A stretch of DNA of 6,856 bases from an uncultured Gemella sp. GTDB lineage: Bacteria; Bacillota; Bacilli; Staphylococcales; Gemellaceae. Of the stretch, positions 5,140 to 6,856 are shown piece by piece. Where the stretch lies: the NCBI GenBank assembly GCA_938038035.1, contig CALHQV010000269.1, forward strand, positions 1-6,856. The letters run 5' to 3'. A program made the position numbers and the translations under genes. Within the stretch, counting starts at the first letter, position 1. The number at the start of each line of letters is the position of its first letter. The notes below the pieces were generated by a model. It saw nothing but the letters and a program-made list of their open reading frames with translations, had not been told where the DNA came from and did no database searches.

Positions 5140-6166
5140 GAATTTAGATAATGTAACTATCTTAGCGATAGAAACAAGTTGTGATGAAACTAGTGTGGCT
5201 GTGGTTAAAAATGGTAAAGAAGTACTATCGAATATTGTAAGTAGTCAAATTGAAACTCATAAGCAATTTGGAGGGGTAGTACCTGAAATAGCGAGTAGAC
5301 AACATATAGAAGTAGTGATGCAAATTGTTGAAGAAGCTCTAGAAGAAGCGAAAACAACATTAGATGAGATAGATGCAATTTGTGTAACACAAGGACCTGG
5401 GTTAATAGGTTCATTACTAGTTGGTGTTAATGTGGCGAAAACATTAAGTTATGCTTTAGATAAACCTCTAATTGCAGCACATCATATTGCAGGTCATATC
5501 TATGCTAGTAATATTGATAATGATATAGTATATCCATCTCTAGCACTTGTAGTTAGTGGAGGACATACTGAACTTGTATATTTAAAAGATGAACTTGATT
5601 TTGAAATAATAGGTTCTACTCACGATGATGCTGTAGGTGAAGCGTACGATAAAGTCGCAAGACAGTTAAATCTAGAATATCCTGGAGGACCTAAAGTAGA
5701 TAAACTAGCTAAGTTGGGTGAAGATAAGTATAAATTCCCTCGGGCAATGATTGATAGTGATGATTATAACTTTAGTTTTTCAGGTATGAAGTCAGCTGTA
5801 ATTAACTTCGTTCATAATGCAAAACAACGAGGAGAAGAAATTGTACCTGAAGACTTAGCATGCAGCTTCCAAACAGCCGTAGTTGAAGTTTTAATCGCAA
5901 AAACTAAGAAAGCTATTACGAATCTAGGTGTTAAACAGTTGATTTTAGCAGGTGGTGTTGCAGGTAATAGTGAACTTCGTAAGCAAGTCCTAGAACTAGA
6001 AGAACAATTAGGAGTAGAAGTACTTATTCCAAAAATGAGTTATTGCAGTGATAATGCCGCGATGATGGGGGCAGCAGGATACTATTATTATAAAAATAAT
6101 ATTTTTGCTAATCCATTAACGCTAAATGCGAAGTCAACATTAGACTTAGAAGAAGTTAGAGGATAA
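5126..6166 (+). CDS. tsaD: tRNA N6-adenosine threonylcarbamoyltransferase TsaD
   Basis: TsaD (Gcp/YgjD/Kae1 family) transfers the threonylcarbamoyl group from threonylcarbamoyl-AMP to A37 of ANN-decoding tRNAs, making t6A. At 346 residues it is full length. Visible motifs are ILAIETSCDETSVAVV (12-27), VVPEIASRQH (51-60), GPGLIGSLLVG (90-100), and the metal-binding H120-IAG-H124 in AHHIAGHIYA. Further along are SGGHTELV, DDAVGEAYDKVAR, YPGGPKVD, FSFSGMKSAV, LAGGVAGNSELR and YCSDNAAM with the third metal ligand D309. All key residues are present. The ATG at 5126 lies inside the 3' end of rimI with ribosome binding site AAGGGA (5112-5117) 8 nt upstream. It is the last gene of the operon; the 20 bp after it lead to a large hairpin. 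Confidence 0.98.
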   Translation: MKEFKNLDNVTILAIETSCDETSVAVVKNGKEVLSNIVSSQIETHKQFGGVVPEIASRQHIEVVMQIVEEALEEAKTTLDEIDAICVTQGPGLIGSLLVGVNVAKTLSYALDKPLIAAHHIAGHIYASNIDNDIVYPSLALVVSGGHTELVYLKDELDFEIIGSTHDDAVGEAYDKVARQLNLEYPGGPKVDKLAKLGEDKYKFPRAMIDSDDYNFSFSGMKSAVINFVHNAKQRGEEIVPEDLACSFQTAVVEVLIAKTKKAITNLGVKQLILAGGVAGNSELRKQVLELEEQLGVEVLIPKMSYCSDNAAMMGAAGYYYYKNNIFANPLTLNAKSTLDLEEVRG

Positions 6167-6176
6167 GCATTAAAAG

Positions 6177-6231
6177 GGGAGTGACTCGACAAAATTGATT
6201 TTTTTAAAATCATGATTTTTGAGTCACTCCC
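6177..6231. terminator. Large hairpin after tsaD, probable terminator
   Basis: A perfect 11-bp GC-rich stem pairs GGGAGTGACTC (6177-6187) with GAGTCACTCCC (6221-6231). The 33-nt AT-rich interior contains a second palindrome, AAAATCATGATTTT (6206-6219), and an alternative hairpin TGATTTT-TTT-AAAATCA (6196-6212). It starts 10 bp after the tsaD stop, as expected for a terminator, but the downstream T run is short (ATTT). The minus strand reads into CTTTTA. It could be a weak bidirectional terminator, an mRNA-stabilising element or a dispersed intergenic repeat. Confidence 0.65.
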
Positions 6232-6256
6232 ATTTAATAAATGTTTTGGTGTAGTT

Positions 6257-6856
6257 ATGAAAAGACAACTTGATGAATTATTAGATACTAATTTACAACA
6301 AATAAATCATATTTCTGAAAATAAGCATTTTATAGGATTTTCTAAAAGACTAGGGAAACAAGTTTTCGTTAAAATTTTTAAAGATCCATTAAAATATAGA
6401 CTAGAGTATAAAGTTTTAAGAAATAAAGGTAATTTTTTATTAGATTTTCCTGAGTATTCTACACTAGTTTTGAAATATGAAGACTATATTCCACTAAGTA
6501 AAGAAAATGCAAATAATGAAGACATAATAAAAATAGCAGAGTTAATATCTGATTTTCATAGAGGAAACTGGCTCTCAATTGAAAATGACAAAGAAATTTC
6601 ATTGGAAAAAATTCTAGAAAAAAATGTATATAGATTAGCTGATAGAAAAGAGTATACTGAAATAATTAACCTTCATTCTAAAATTTTAAAAAATATTAGT
6701 AAGTTAGATGAAGAGTATGAAAATACACTAGCTTTAATTCATGGAGATTTCGGTCTTAGAAATATTATGAGAAAAGACGATAATTTAGTATTGATAGATT
6801 TCGAAAGAGTAAAGTATGCTAGTTATTATTTAGATTTTATTAAATACTTTTATCAA
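6257..6856 (+). CDS. Aminoglycoside/choline-kinase-like phosphotransferase (3' end outside window)
   Basis: The open frame from ATG 6257 runs 200 codons to the window end with no stop, so the C-terminus is missing. The protein has a small N-lobe with VFVKIF (K39, likely ATP-binding lysine). It has a Brenner catalytic loop HGDFGLRN (162-169; D164 catalytic base, N169 metal ligand) and IDFER (180-184, D181 the second metal ligand, equivalent to DFG). This is the APH/choline-kinase protein-kinase-like fold, which phosphorylates small molecules such as sugars, choline, aminoglycosides or thiamine; the substrate cannot be assigned. No close resemblance to known resistance APH classes is evident, and a house-keeping kinase is more likely. 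The ribosome binding site is weak (GGTG about 5 nt upstream). It may be read partly from the tsaE operon through the hairpin at 6177-6231 or from its own promoter, which I could not locate. Confidence 0.85.
   Translation, partial: MKRQLDELLDTNLQQINHISENKHFIGFSKRLGKQVFVKIFKDPLKYRLEYKVLRNKGNFLLDFPEYSTLVLKYEDYIPLSKENANNEDIIKIAELISDFHRGNWLSIENDKEISLEKILEKNVYRLADRKEYTEIINLHSKILKNISKLDEEYENTLALIHGDFGLRNIMRKDDNLVLIDFERVKYASYYLDFIKYFYQ

Noticed and set aside
5205..5414. 69-codon minus-strand ORF inside tsaD
   Set aside because: Leu-rich antisense shadow of the highly conserved tsaD reading frame.
1..6856. CRISPR array, tRNA/rRNA gene or insertion sequence
   Set aside because: The only tandem repeats are in-frame protein repeats of 210 bp. 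No short repeat-spacer pattern, tRNA cloverleaf, transposase or terminal inverted repeats were seen.

Overview
The window is AT-rich DNA from a low-GC Gram-positive bacterium (Firmicutes/Bacillota). Evidence for this is the sortase-anchored LPNTG surface protein with Rib-like repeats, strong A/G-rich ribosome binding sites, an HxlR-type regulator, and the tsaE-tsaB-rimI-tsaD gene order. The combination fits a Gemella-like or streptococcus/staphylococcus-related commensal, but that genus guess is an inference and was not tested by any search.

Layout. (1) Bases 1-1601, plus strand: the 3' part of a large cell-wall-anchored adhesin-type gene. It has about six complete 69-70 residue Rib-like repeats, an Asn-rich spacer and a C-terminal LPNTG sorting signal, and ends at a bidirectional terminator (1610-1643). 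(2) Bases 1724-2585, minus strand: a two-gene unit in which an HxlR-family regulator is followed after 4 bp by an unrecognised 170-residue acidic protein. (3) Bases 2586-2756: a divergent promoter region with a candidate operator and a small leader hairpin. (4) Bases 2757-3347, plus strand: a Frm2/CinD-like nitroreductase, closed by a strong terminator. (5) Bases 3589-6166, plus strand: a tightly overlapping operon tsaE-tsaB-rimI-tsaD. (6) Bases 6177-6231: a large hairpin. (7) Bases 6257-6856, plus strand: the first 200 codons of an aminoglycoside/choline-kinase-fold phosphotransferase, cut by the window end.

How the genes work together. TsaE, TsaB and TsaD are three of the four conserved bacterial proteins needed to make N6-threonylcarbamoyladenosine (t6A) at position 37 of ANN-decoding tRNAs; the fourth, TsaC/TsaB2 (YwlC), is not in this window. 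RimI is a GNAT acetyltransferase classically assigned to ribosomal protein S18, and is commonly found in this operon. The HxlR regulator has a single N-terminal cysteine and faces the nitroreductase across a shared promoter region. This is the classic arrangement of a thiol-switch repressor controlling a quinone/electrophile-detoxifying flavoenzyme. Most of the window is well-known biology. The least explained parts are the 170-residue protein tied to the HxlR gene, the leader hairpin of the nitroreductase, and the large hairpin after tsaD.
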